The translations under genes and the position numbers were made by a program. From Bacillota bacterium (GTDB lineage Bacteria; Bacillota; Clostridia; Lachnospirales; Lachnospiraceae): 27,166 nt of DNA. The notes beneath the pieces were generated by a model. It saw only the letters and a list, made by a program, of their open reading frames with translations, was not told the origin of the DNA and searched no databases. Below, one piece after another: positions 15,768 through 24,181 of the stretch. Every line of letters begins with the position of its first letter. The first letter of the stretch is position 1. The DNA lies in assembly GCA_023421505.1 (NCBI GenBank), contig JAEZTJ010000001.1:1-27166 (forward strand), read 5' to 3'.

Positions 15768-15839
15768 ATTAAGATAAATGTCATATGTAACACATATAAA
15801 ACTACAATTTACCCGTTTATCGCGGAAGAAGGAGAATTT

Positions 15840-16304
15840 ATGAAATATTCAGCAGCATTAATTGCAGTAAAGGATATGGAAATATCCAAGAAATTTTATC
15901 AGGAGTTACTTGACCAGACGATTATATGTGATTTAGGAATGAATGTATGCTTTACCGGAGGACTGGCTCTCCAGCAGGGATTTGCCGAGCTTGTTGGTTT
16001 TGATCCTAATCTCGTAGTACAAAAGCCTCACAATATGGAGCTTGTTTTTGAAGTTGAAGACTTTGATGGCTTTTTAAAGAAGCTCGAAGCTTATGAGGGT
16101 GTTAAATATCTTCACAAGCAAAAGAAGTATGAATGGCAGCAAAGAGTAGTCAGAATATTTGATCCCGATGATCATATTATTGAAATTGGAGAGTCAATGG
16201 AGGCAATCGCAAAGAGATATTTAAACGAAGGACATTCCATTGAAGAAACAGCGAAGATCATCATGCATCCAGTTCAATTCGTAGAGTATTGTGCAAATAA
16301 ATAA
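15840..16304 (+). CDS. VOC superfamily (glyoxalase/bleomycin-resistance fold) protein
   Basis: A 154-aa protein with one or two beta-alpha-beta-beta-beta modules: AALIAVKDMEISKKFYQELL at the N-terminus and VVRIFDPDDHIIEIGESM in the second module, the usual ends of a VOC unit. A helical tail (residues 125-154) is extra. The first-strand metal-ligand histidine common in this superfamily is replaced by alanine, while the final-strand glutamate (IIEIGE) is kept, so metal binding is uncertain. AAGGAG stands five bases before the ATG. Pairing with an AraC-type gene suggests a small-molecule response unit. The substrate is unknown. Confidence 0.8.
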   Translation: MKYSAALIAVKDMEISKKFYQELLDQTIICDLGMNVCFTGGLALQQGFAELVGFDPNLVVQKPHNMELVFEVEDFDGFLKKLEAYEGVKYLHKQKKYEWQQRVVRIFDPDDHIIEIGESMEAIAKRYLNEGHSIEETAKIIMHPVQFVEYCANK

Positions 16305-16318
16305 GTTTATTTAGCAGT

Positions 16319-16415
16319 AAGGCTTATACATAACATTGTAATTTCTAAATTATTGTAGCTTGGATATCATATCATCCATTTTAGTAATTATTTTGTATTG
16401 TATAAGCCTTATTTT
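16319..16415. terminator. Long hairpin / inverted repeat after the VOC gene
   Basis: Perfect 12-base arms AAGGCTTATACA (16319-16330) and TGTATAAGCCTT (16399-16410) are followed by ATTTTT, so this can terminate the AraC-VOC transcript. The pairing continues imperfectly inward for about 20 more bases, leaving a loop of about 35 bases. That is larger than a normal terminator and resembles a miniature inverted-repeat element. Confidence 0.6.
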
Positions 16416-16532
16416 TAAAGGACAAGGAAACTATTGCTTCCATTTTAATAAATTATATTAGAGATAGTTTCTACATAGAGAGCTTTTCCTCTGTGCAGAT
16501 AGCTGATATTAAAATCATATGGAGGTATCTAC

Positions 16533-17636
16533 ATGCAGCATAAAATAACCAAACCTTCAAAGCTGTTAAATAAGCATGGTGAGCTAATACAAAAGGGATA
16601 TGCTACCTCCCCTCTCCTTCGATATCGGAGGAAGGATGCTGCATATCCACTTAGGTTAAAGGAATGGGATTACTATCTGATCTATAATGATAGCTATGGT
16701 ACTGCCCTCACGATCGGTAGAAGCTCCGCTATTCTCTTAATCAGCGCAACCCTGTTTGATTTTAACAAGAAAACTCAAATCACGAGAAGCTTCGTGAGAT
16801 TGGTTCCGAATAAATACTTATCTATGCCGGAATCCTCTGAGAAATGTAACATTCAATATCAGGATTCTATGGTCAGCGTATCCATTCTACATAGCAATGA
16901 TAAACGAAATATCGAGCTGTTTATTAAGAATTTCAACAATAAAACAACTGCTATAAGGCAGAATACTCCTTCTGAAAATATACAAGAACATAATAAGGAG
17001 CAAAATAGTACTATAAATGACCTTAAGCTTTCTATAACACTATCACATGAACTCAAGGATTCCATGGTAATTGCAACACCCTTTCCCAAGTGTAAGAAGC
17101 AGTTCTACTACAATCAAAAAATAATTGGTATGAATGCCCTTGGCTATGTAAAGACAGGTAATCAAACCATCCGCTTTACCCCCTTTGACTCCTTCGGCCT
17201 TCTGGATTGGGGGCGCGGAATATGGCCCTATAAGACGAAATGGTACTGGGGTGCCTGTCAGGGTATTATTTATGGTAATCAATTTGGCTTCAATCTTGGC
17301 TATGGCTTTGGAGATACCTCTGCCGCTACAGAAAACATGCTGTTTTTTAACGGCTTTGCGAATAAACTGAAAGATGTGACCTTTCATATTCCCAAAAACT
17401 GCAAGGATGAGTATGAATATATGCTGCCCTGGAAGATAACCTCCTCGGATAATCGACTTAAGCTTAAATTCATACCCCTCCTTGATCGCAGTGCTAATCT
17501 TTCGATTATTTTGCTAGCTACCAATCAGCATCAGGTTTTTGGTAAATATTCAGGAACAGTAGTTTTAGATGATGGTACAATTGTTTATTTAAAGGATTTT
17601 TTAGGCTTTGCAGAAAGAGTAGTAAACCGTTGGTAG
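16533..17636 (+). CDS. DUF2804 family protein
   Basis: A 367-aa protein with the DUF2804 hallmarks: LLNKHGELIQKGYATSPLL near the N-terminus, RLKEWDYYLI (about 42-51), and the central block from FDSFGLLDWGRGIWPYKTKW to WYWGACQG, then GFNLGYGFGD. It has no signal peptide or clear membrane helix. The family is widespread and uncharacterised, with a lipocalin-like beta-rich fold proposed. GGAGG lies seven bases before the ATG. It stands alone after the long hairpin and converges on the coiled-coil gene with an 18-base gap and no obvious terminator. Confidence 0.85.
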   Translation: MQHKITKPSKLLNKHGELIQKGYATSPLLRYRRKDAAYPLRLKEWDYYLIYNDSYGTALTIGRSSAILLISATLFDFNKKTQITRSFVRLVPNKYLSMPESSEKCNIQYQDSMVSVSILHSNDKRNIELFIKNFNNKTTAIRQNTPSENIQEHNKEQNSTINDLKLSITLSHELKDSMVIATPFPKCKKQFYYNQKIIGMNALGYVKTGNQTIRFTPFDSFGLLDWGRGIWPYKTKWYWGACQGIIYGNQFGFNLGYGFGDTSAATENMLFFNGFANKLKDVTFHIPKNCKDEYEYMLPWKITSSDNRLKLKFIPLLDRSANLSIILLATNQHQVFGKYSGTVVLDDGTIVYLKDFLGFAERVVNRW

Positions 17637-17654
17637 ATTAGTAAACAGCTTCTG

Positions 17655-18596
17655 TTATTTTGCTTGGGTAATTAGAGCACTTATCTCTTTCTCTATTAGC
17701 TCAAGCTTTGAAGCCTCTGATTGCTCCATACTAATTAGCCTTGAAACAACTTGATTCACCTTGTTTCTTGTATTTGCTACGCTCTCCTGTGAAGCTTGAA
17801 TCCTTGATTGCATACACCAGTCCGCAATCAATCCGTCAAAGAAAAAATCTGCAAACTTGGCAAAACCATTCGTATCAATACTGATTTCGCTGTTAATCCT
17901 TACATCTGCAAGCTCGGTACGAAAACGTGATAAAGCCAACTGAGTCTGCTCTACTTCATTCTTAGCAGCATCGATATGGGAATGCTTTGCAAGATCAGAA
18001 ATCAAACCACCGCCAAGCAGATCCCAGGTTCCCCAGCCATGCGCACTGTCAAGACTTTTTAACGCATTATCTAAATGACTGATTACCTTAGAGCCTGCAC
18101 CTATGGCTTCTTTTACCTCTTTTCGATGGTTTGTAATCAAATTAAACTGTTCTGTTAAAGAGAAAATTCGATCAGCAGTCTCAGAATTTGACTGTAACAG
18201 CAATTCCTTCTTCTGCTCATATAATCTTTTATAAGTACTTTCACAATTCCTATATTGATCCTTTTCGAGGATTAGTTTATTAATCTGCGACTTCACCTCC
18301 TCGAGCTCACGAACGGACTGGTCATATTTTAATCTGGCGGCTAAAGCCTCCTGCCGCTCCTTACTCAGATGCTTGTCTATGTTTCCCAATATTGAATAAA
18401 AAATATGAGCAACACTTTTTCCCTCCAAAGACTCTACATCAAGTTCTTCCTTCTCCAATTGTGCTTTCAACTCAACCATTTTATTAGTAAGATTTTTTTG
18501 CTGATTTTCCAAATCCTCCAGCATGGATAATACTTTTTGATAATACAACGCTCCCTGCTGTGAATCCTCAAGCTGTTGATTAAGCTCATTAAACAT
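17655..18596 (-). CDS. Coiled-coil protein of unknown function
   Basis: About 313 aa, mostly helical. Heptad-rich segments cover roughly residues 1-60, 80-165 and 260-313. The middle contains a glycine-rich element, AHGWGTWDLLGGGLISDLAKH, and then HIDAA, followed by DFFFDGLIADWCMQSRI, which look like conserved landmarks of an uncharacterised Firmicute family. There is no signal peptide or catalytic motif. The frame extends to 18611, but ATG 18596 has GGAGG eight bases upstream. An extended -10 box, TGCTATAAT (TATAAT at 18667-18672 on the plus strand as ATTATA), lies about 70 bases before the start, so the gene has its own promoter. I do not recognise a function. Confidence 0.75.
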   Translation of the reverse strand: MFNELNQQLEDSQQGALYYQKVLSMLEDLENQQKNLTNKMVELKAQLEKEELDVESLEGKSVAHIFYSILGNIDKHLSKERQEALAARLKYDQSVRELEEVKSQINKLILEKDQYRNCESTYKRLYEQKKELLLQSNSETADRIFSLTEQFNLITNHRKEVKEAIGAGSKVISHLDNALKSLDSAHGWGTWDLLGGGLISDLAKHSHIDAAKNEVEQTQLALSRFRTELADVRINSEISIDTNGFAKFADFFFDGLIADWCMQSRIQASQESVANTRNKVNQVVSRLISMEQSEASKLELIEKEISALITQAK

Positions 18597-18733
18597 TATG
18601 CTTCCCTCCATACATTTACTGCGTAAAAATAATATTTACTATTCACTTATTAACGCATTTTTCATTATTATAGCATACTTAGGCTTTTAAAATATTTAAT
18701 GTTGATTAAAATTAATTTAATCTTTGCTATGTA

Positions 18734-19657
18734 TTATGGTAGGAAGCGGATCAATTCCACCACCCAGCGTATAGGGCTTGCAAAGCTTAGTATTCTAAGT
18801 AAAGCGGGCATAGCTTCTACGGCTACAAATGTTCCTCCTAGTAGTGACATAACTGCCGTTAAGGCTGATGTAATAATGTTAGCCTGAACTTCACTGCTGC
18901 TAATCAGACAAATACTCATGGAGAAAATACAGGAGATCATCGCAATAATCAAGGTCAGGATGAGCACTTCTGTTATATTTAAGTTAAAATCCTTCTGAAT
19001 GAAAGTTAATACCAGGATACACAGAAGCAGCTGGAGACAGGTGATAATTAAGTTGTATAGCATATAACCCAATATGTAACCGCTTCCACTTCTTCTTGCA
19101 AATTCATATCTTTTTTGCATGCCACTCTGCCGATCTCTGATTATGGCGGAAGTATGGATTGATGAGAAAATCATAAATAATGTTAATAAAACAGCCATAG
19201 ACCGCTCTGTTACACTGAGTGCTTCCTTTTTCTTTACTGTTAACTGGATTTGTTCCTTATTTCTGAATGCTTTCTGTAACATATTTTTTAGGAATACTGT
19301 ATTTTCTGCTTTTTGATAGGATATTATCTCAAACTGGTCTATCGCATCACTCTCTCTATAATCCAGAATTATATGAAATTTTCCCGCTATCAAATCAGTA
19401 TTTAGCGTCTTTTCTTTGGCTTTGTCATATTTAATACCCTTTGAATCTTCAAGCAATTTATATAAAGCTTCCTTATCTGAAGCTTTTATAGGATCTGTAT
19501 CAGACATTAGAATTCCAAGCCTAATCGTTGTTTTGTCAAACTTCACCAATCCAATCGCCAGACATAAAAGAATTGGAAGGATAAAGGTTAGTATAAAGAG
19601 CAGCTTGTGATGAAAGCCCCTACGAAAATTATTTACCATAACCAGGTAAGTCCCCAT
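18734..19657 (-). CDS. ABC-2 type exporter permease, shortened at the C-terminus
   Basis: A 307-aa membrane protein. A first transmembrane helix (LLFILTFILPILLCLAIGLV) is followed by an extracytoplasmic loop of about 140 residues. Then come four hydrophobic segments, from MAVLLTLFMIFSSIHTSAII to IITSALTAVMSLLGGTFVA. The characteristic end SFASPIRWVVELIRFLP follows, and the protein then stops. Family members normally carry one more C-terminal helix, which is missing. AAGGAGGA lies eight bases before the ATG, and the start overlaps the upstream permease gene by 29 bases. With that permease and the ATPase it should form a drug- or peptide-type exporter. The missing helix may be a recent truncation or normal for this subfamily. 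Confidence 0.82.
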   Translation of the reverse strand: MGTYLVMVNNFRRGFHHKLLFILTFILPILLCLAIGLVKFDKTTIRLGILMSDTDPIKASDKEALYKLLEDSKGIKYDKAKEKTLNTDLIAGKFHIILDYRESDAIDQFEIISYQKAENTVFLKNMLQKAFRNKEQIQLTVKKKEALSVTERSMAVLLTLFMIFSSIHTSAIIRDRQSGMQKRYEFARRSGSGYILGYMLYNLIITCLQLLLCILVLTFIQKDFNLNITEVLILTLIIAMISCIFSMSICLISSSEVQANIITSALTAVMSLLGGTFVAVEAMPALLRILSFASPIRWVVELIRFLP

Positions 19658-20396
19658 GAATATATTCCTCCTTTTTAAATAAGCATACAGTTAGTATGGT
19701 AAAGCTTAAACCAATCACAATCGATATCATAGCTGTATTAATCATACTTCTATTTTCCCCATCATAAACTGCTTGAAGCATACTACGATTGAACCAGGTT
19801 AAAGGTGAAAGCTTTATGATAAAATCAAGTCTTGGATTTAAGGTTCCGATTGGGAAGAAGGCACCTGCCAGCACAGCAGCTACACAAATCGGAATATTTA
19901 GAATGTTCTTAATAAAGATAAAGTTCTTCATACCAAGCCCAATGAAAAGGCCTATCGCACATACTGTAAAGCTTTCTGCTGCAAGAAAACCGGTAAGTGG
20001 CAATATATAATGCCTAATCGGCAGCTTAAAAACCAGTAAGGAAAAGAGAAGAACGAAAAGATTGCAGCTGCTCATTACAATCGTACAGGAAAACAGTTTT
20101 GCAAGTATAATATGAGCCGGGTTAACCGGTGAAAATAAAATACGTGCTGCTGTTCTCTTATATGCATCCTCCTTTCCGACATATGCAGCTGTTATGACAG
20201 CCATCGAGATACAAAACGGTAGCATGACAAAGGTATAATAGTGATAGCCGGTAAATTCCCTGCCATAATTCTCCGAGGTCAGATAACCGAGCAGTATAAT
20301 CATGACAATTGGAAATACGATATTATAGCCTATTAGAAAGCTATCCTTCCTTCTTCTTTTGATATCATAGCAAAATAGATTAAACAAACCTGCCAT
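19629..20396 (-). CDS. ABC-2 type exporter permease
   Basis: About 255 aa with six hydrophobic segments and no large loop. They run from the helix in SFLIGYNIVFPIVMIILLGYL near the N-terminus to ISIVIGLSFTILTVCLF near the end, including the ABC-2 element AGAFFPIGTLNPRLDFIIKLSPLTWFNRSM. The frame extends to 20414, but ATG 20396 has GAGGAGG nine bases upstream and leaves a 4-base gap to the ATPase gene. It is the second gene of the exporter operon. The substrate cannot be told. Confidence 0.88.
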   Translation of the reverse strand: MAGLFNLFCYDIKRRRKDSFLIGYNIVFPIVMIILLGYLTSENYGREFTGYHYYTFVMLPFCISMAVITAAYVGKEDAYKRTAARILFSPVNPAHIILAKLFSCTIVMSSCNLFVLLFSLLVFKLPIRHYILPLTGFLAAESFTVCAIGLFIGLGMKNFIFIKNILNIPICVAAVLAGAFFPIGTLNPRLDFIIKLSPLTWFNRSMLQAVYDGENRSMINTAMISIVIGLSFTILTVCLFKKEEYIHGDLPGYGK

Positions 20397-20400
20397 AATT

Positions 20401-21174
20401 TTAAGCCTCCTCATCTCTTAGCTCTGTACCTGTTAAATGCAAGAAAATTTCCTCCAGGGTACTTTTATCCTGCTCTCTATACTTATTTTTAAGAGCTTCC
20501 TTTTCTAGGTCTTCGATTATATTTCCATGATCCATAATAATCACTCTGCCACAGATTGCTTCAATCTCCTCCATATAATGAGAGACATAGATAACTGTTG
20601 TTCCTCTTGCATTCAGCGTTTTAATTGTCTCCATAATATGATTTCTGGACTGCGGATCAATGCCGACTGTTGGTTCATCCATAATAAGAAGTCGGGGTGA
20701 GTGTGCAATGGAACAGGCAATATTTAATCGGCGCTTCATACCTCCTGAGAATTTGGATGGCAGATCTTTCTTCCGTTCCCATAGCCCTACAAATTCAAGT
20801 GCTTCTCTTACTCTTCTATTTAATTCCTTCCCTCGATAGCCATATAAAGAGCAGAAAAATTTAACATTGTTATACGCATTCATATCCTCATAGACTGCGA
20901 TATCCTGCGGTACAACTCCTATGACTTTCTTGAAGGCGATCATCCCTTTTCCTGACTTCTGTCTCCGTTCAATCTTTTCCCCCTTATACAAGATTTCACC
21001 ACCATCCTTATCTTCAATATCAATAAGCATTTTAATTGTGGTACTTTTTCCTGCCCCATTGGGCCCTATAAATCCTAATACCTCTCCTTCTTCTACTTTA
21101 AAACTAATTTGCTGCACTACCTGTTTGTCTTCATAATTTTTGGCTAACTCCTTAACCTCCAGTAATAAACTCAT
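20401..21174 (-). CDS. ABC transporter ATP-binding protein (ABC-2 exporter)
   Basis: A 257-aa ATPase with all family motifs: Walker A GPNGAGKS (37-44), Q-loop at VVPQ (about Q90), signature SGGMK (143-147), Walker B LLIMDEP (162-168) and H-loop VSH (about H199). It energises the two permeases encoded just downstream. AAGGAGG precedes the ATG. A 16-base palindrome, TATCCAATATTGGATA, about 90 bases upstream matches the dyad in front of the padR gene, so PadR control is likely. Confidence 0.95.
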   Translation of the reverse strand: MSLLLEVKELAKNYEDKQVVQQISFKVEEGEVLGFIGPNGAGKSTTIKMLIDIEDKDGGEILYKGEKIERRQKSGKGMIAFKKVIGVVPQDIAVYEDMNAYNNVKFFCSLYGYRGKELNRRVREALEFVGLWERKKDLPSKFSGGMKRRLNIACSIAHSPRLLIMDEPTVGIDPQSRNHIMETIKTLNARGTTVIYVSHYMEEIEAICGRVIIMDHGNIIEDLEKEALKNKYREQDKSTLEEIFLHLTGTELRDEEA

Positions 21175-21518
21175 ACTTATCCTCCTTATTTTTAAATAAT
21201 ATAATTATCTTTTATATATATACAGTCTTTTATATCCTTGTTATATTATTATAACTTGTTTATCCAATATTGGATATTGAACTATTTTTTAAGTTTTCCT
21301 GTCTATTAAACAAGAAAACTTAAATTAAAATCCTTACCTAGATTACTATGAAAAGTACAATGCATGATATCGCGCACGTTCGCGAATAAAACCAATTTAT
21401 TATTAAAGTAGCAAATAATACCTTTATATCATGATAATCTTATCTTTGCTTTATTCAAATGATGCCTTTGATGCAAATTCATCTGATTGCTACTTGTAAA
21501 GCTCTCCTTCATCATACA
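21175..21518. other. Intergenic region upstream of the exporter operon
   Basis: AT-rich DNA holding the exporter promoter region, the PadR-type palindrome (21261-21276), and a 10-base-arm inverted repeat, TTAAGTTTTC/GAAAACTTAA (21289-21298 and 21314-21323). There is also a GC-rich mini-dyad, TCGCG/CGCGA (21370-21385). I see no gene in it. Confidence 0.6.
21248..21276 (-). promoter_or_regulatory. PadR-type operator and candidate -10 box of the exporter operon
   Basis: The perfect palindrome TATCCAATATTGGATA (21261-21276) lies just upstream of a minus-strand TATAAT (21248-21253). It shares the half-site TATCCAAyATTG with the padR dyad at 22377-22417. No good -35 box is spaced from this TATAAT. 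Confidence 0.6.
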
Positions 21519-22247
21519 TTATTTACTCTTAATCTGGTCTTGCAATTGCTCAATAATTTTATCTAAATTTGTAACAGCATTATCAGGATCCTTCATAATT
21601 TCTTCCTTAAGCTTTAAAGCGTATTGAAGCTTTAATTCCTCTTCAGAGGCATTTGATAGCTCTTCCATCTGGTCAAATTGAAAACTTTTAATAATATTCT
21701 CTGTCTGCTTACCCTCTTTTATATAAAAGTCAAGATTACTAAGCAGCTCCTGATGCCACTTAATCTGATACTCTATGTTATCAATTGTCATAAGAAAGCT
21801 TAATCTTGTAAGCTCATTTGCTGTAGCATCTACCTTAACCTGATACCATTTATCCCAAAAGTCCTTTTGCTCCTTCAGTTTTGATAAATGCTTTGATATA
21901 AGCGTTATCAAATCTTCTTTTGCAAGGGTATTCAACATAGGTTCTATAAAGAATTTCATGGATCCAATATTAGCAATTGGTTTGTCCATTTCTTCTGACA
22001 TCTCTTTTTTGAGTTCCTCTTTCCCGCTTTCGGTAATCTCAAAAATCTTTCGTACTCTTGAGCCTGTGCGCTCCTCCCGAAGAACTCTGATAAACTTTTC
22101 CTTCTCAAGCTTTGCTAGCGCATAATAGATGGAACCGGATTGTATCTTCGCCCATTGATCAGCACCCGAAAGCTGAAGAAATCTTTGGATTTCATAGCCG
22201 TGAGTAGGCTTCATATTCAGATAATATAAGATAAATGCACGAATCAT
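21519..22247 (-). CDS. PadR-family transcriptional regulator
   Basis: About 242 aa. The N-terminal PadR winged helix shows FILYYLNMKPTHGYEI, SGSIYYALAKLEKEKFI (recognition helix) and the wing VRKIFEITESGKEELKKEM. The C-terminal Vir-like helical domain (from about residue 95) is coiled-coil and dimerising. The frame extends upstream to a TTG at 22310, but ATG 22247 has GGAGGG just upstream and gives the expected N-terminus. It has a consensus promoter with a dyad over the -10 box, and the same half-site precedes the neighbouring ABC exporter. It is therefore a likely autorepressor and exporter repressor, released by a drug-like ligand. Confidence 0.9.
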   Translation of the reverse strand: MIRAFILYYLNMKPTHGYEIQRFLQLSGADQWAKIQSGSIYYALAKLEKEKFIRVLREERTGSRVRKIFEITESGKEELKKEMSEEMDKPIANIGSMKFFIEPMLNTLAKEDLITLISKHLSKLKEQKDFWDKWYQVKVDATANELTRLSFLMTIDNIEYQIKWHQELLSNLDFYIKEGKQTENIIKSFQFDQMEELSNASEEELKLQYALKLKEEIMKDPDNAVTNLDKIIEQLQDQIKSK

Positions 22248-22561
22248 TTTAACCCTCCATGCCGCCAAAACCTGCGATTTGGGCAGCGCACAAATCTTTA
22301 ATTTTTTCAACCTACCATAACATGCCTGCCCTTAATTTCTTCTATTAATCAGTCAAGCTGAAGCATCAACAGCATCATATCCAACATTGAGTATATTATA
22401 TATTCAATGTTGGATATTGTCAACTCATATTTTAGACTTTTATGAAATTTCATAATGGGATCGTTTTTGTATTCTAAAACCCTTTGCTTCTTATCAGTAT
22501 TTTGACTTCCTTATTGTATTTTAATATCTGTTTGACTCATATAGTCTTACACTTAAGCAAT
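22248..22561. other. Intergenic region between padR and thiD
   Basis: From the padR side it holds a leader hairpin GATTTG/CAAATC (22276-22296) and the padR promoter and dyad (22377-22423). It also holds the palindrome TTATGAAATTTCATAA (22440-22455). No strong terminator for the thiamine operon is visible after thiD, so read-through toward padR is possible. Confidence 0.55.
22377..22423 (-). promoter_or_regulatory. padR promoter with embedded PadR operator dyad
   Basis: On the minus strand TTGACA (22418-22423), a 17-base spacer and TATAAT (22395-22400) form a perfect consensus sigma-A promoter. The 14-base arms ATATCCAACATTGA (22377-22390) and TCAATGTTGGATAT (22404-22417) flank the -10 box, one of them in the spacer. 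Bound repressor would block RNA polymerase. Confidence 0.85.
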
Positions 22562-23341
22562 CTATATATTCCAACAATGCTTTAAAGGTCCATTTCCTTT
22601 TCCCAAATCAAGGTTTGCCATCAGTGCTCCTGTAATATATTCCTTGGCAGAGGCTATACTGCTTCTGATATCCTTTCCTTCTGCCAGATTACATGCTATC
22701 GCCGAGGAAAGGGTACATCCGGTTCCATGTGTATTAGGATTGTCGATATGATCTTGCTTAAACCAATAGCATTCTCCTTTATCATATAATAAATCATCAC
22801 TGCTATCTGTAAGGTGCCCACCCTTAATTAAGATAGCACCGGGGTAATCATGTGCTATTATCTTAGCGGCTTTGACCATATCGTCTTTATTATGAATGAA
22901 GATACCGCTCATACGCTCTGCCTCAGGGAGATTTGGAGTAATGACCGATGCGTATGGGATCAGACGGTGAAGCAGTTCATGAATGGCATCTTCATTAAGT
23001 AGCTTTTTGCCACTGGTTGATATCATCACAGGGTCTAATACTACGTTACTAAGCTTGAATTCCTCCAATTTTTCTGCAAGAACTAGAATAATTGCTTTAT
23101 TGTAGACCATCCCTATTTTTACTGCATCTGGGTAAATATCTGAACAAAGCGTAGTAAACTGGTCAGCAACAAATTGAGGACTGACTTCATACACACCTGT
23201 AATACCTGTTGTATTTTGCGCTGTCAGTGCTGTAATCACACTCGTTGCAAACATCCTATGAACTGTAATCGTTTTGATATCGGCCTGAATCCCAGCTCCA
23301 CCGCTACAGTCAGAGCCGGCAATCGTTAATACCGTCTTCAA
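22562..23341 (-). CDS. thiD: Hydroxymethylpyrimidine/phosphomethylpyrimidine kinase ThiD
   Basis: A 259-aa ribokinase-family kinase. It phosphorylates HMP and HMP-P to HMP-PP for thiamine synthesis. IAGSDCSGGAGIQADIKT near the N-terminus forms the HMP site, and NTHGTGCTLSSAI (from residue 203) holds the anion hole and catalytic cysteine of ThiD-type enzymes. It starts at TTG 23341 with AAAGGAG upstream. It is the last gene of the thi operon, 83 bases after thiE. Confidence 0.95.
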   Translation of the reverse strand: MKTVLTIAGSDCSGGAGIQADIKTITVHRMFATSVITALTAQNTTGITGVYEVSPQFVADQFTTLCSDIYPDAVKIGMVYNKAIILVLAEKLEEFKLSNVVLDPVMISTSGKKLLNEDAIHELLHRLIPYASVITPNLPEAERMSGIFIHNKDDMVKAAKIIAHDYPGAILIKGGHLTDSSDDLLYDKGECYWFKQDHIDNPNTHGTGCTLSSAIACNLAEGKDIRSSIASAKEYITGALMANLDLGKGNGPLKHCWNI

Positions 23342-23424
23342 TTATAACACTCCTTTCTTATTATTTATACTTAATAAGCGATTGCGTACCTCAGTAATTA
23401 TAAGAAATGTATACACAGCCTATT

Positions 23425-24069
23425 CTACTTTACAGCCACCATTTCGGCAGCCATTTTATACATTTTCTTAGTTGCCTTACCGGGATCCTTACTGGCAAAG
23501 AGTGCTGATATCACTGCCACTCCGGCTACTCCGCTTCCGGCTAATTTCATGATATTATCACCGGTAATACCTCCTATAGCAACTACAGGGATAGTGACTG
23601 CTTTGCATATATCTTTCAGGGTCTCAAAGGTTACGATACCGGCATCCTTCTTGGTTGTAGTTCCAAACACTGCACCTACACCGATATAATCTGCGCCGTA
23701 CTTCTCAGCATCTAACGCTTCTCTTACTGTATGTGCAGATATTCCGATAATTTTATCAGAACCAAGTATTTCTCTGGCCTTTTGGACATTATCATCATCC
23801 TGACCTAAGTGGACGCCATCAGCATCAGCCGCGATTGCTACATCAATGCGATCATTAATAATCAAAGGAATATGATAGTAATCTGTAATAGCTTTTATTT
23901 GAATCGCTTCAGAGACAAATTCTTCATAGGATAAATCCTTTTCTCTTAACTGTATAAGAGTCGCTCCGGCTTTCAGTACTTCCTCAACCTGATCAATTAA
24001 TCTCTTTTCGCCTAGCCAGGATCGATCTGTAACTGCATATAATAACATATGTTCTTTTGTGAACAGCAT
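23425..24069 (-). CDS. thiE: Thiamine-phosphate synthase ThiE
   Basis: A 214-aa TIM-barrel enzyme that joins HMP-PP and HET-P into thiamine phosphate. Recognisable motifs are LYAVTDR, TLIQLREKDL, INDRIDVAIAADADGVHLGQ, IGVGAVFGTTTKKDA, and VVAIGGITGDN with GVAVISALF at the phosphate site. AGGAG lies seven bases before the ATG. It sits between thiM and thiD in the operon, with a 112-base gap from thiM. Confidence 0.95.
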   Translation of the reverse strand: MLFTKEHMLLYAVTDRSWLGEKRLIDQVEEVLKAGATLIQLREKDLSYEEFVSEAIQIKAITDYYHIPLIINDRIDVAIAADADGVHLGQDDDNVQKAREILGSDKIIGISAHTVREALDAEKYGADYIGVGAVFGTTTKKDAGIVTFETLKDICKAVTIPVVAIGGITGDNIMKLAGSGVAGVAVISALFASKDPGKATKKMYKMAAEMVAVK

Positions 24070-24181
24070 AGTTTCACTCCTGATTTTTCATTTCTGTTAA
24101 TATAATTTCTGACCACCTATAATACTTTATTGCCATTGGTTTAGTAATGTATAACATCTCTAAATTACTTTTCGTAATCCT

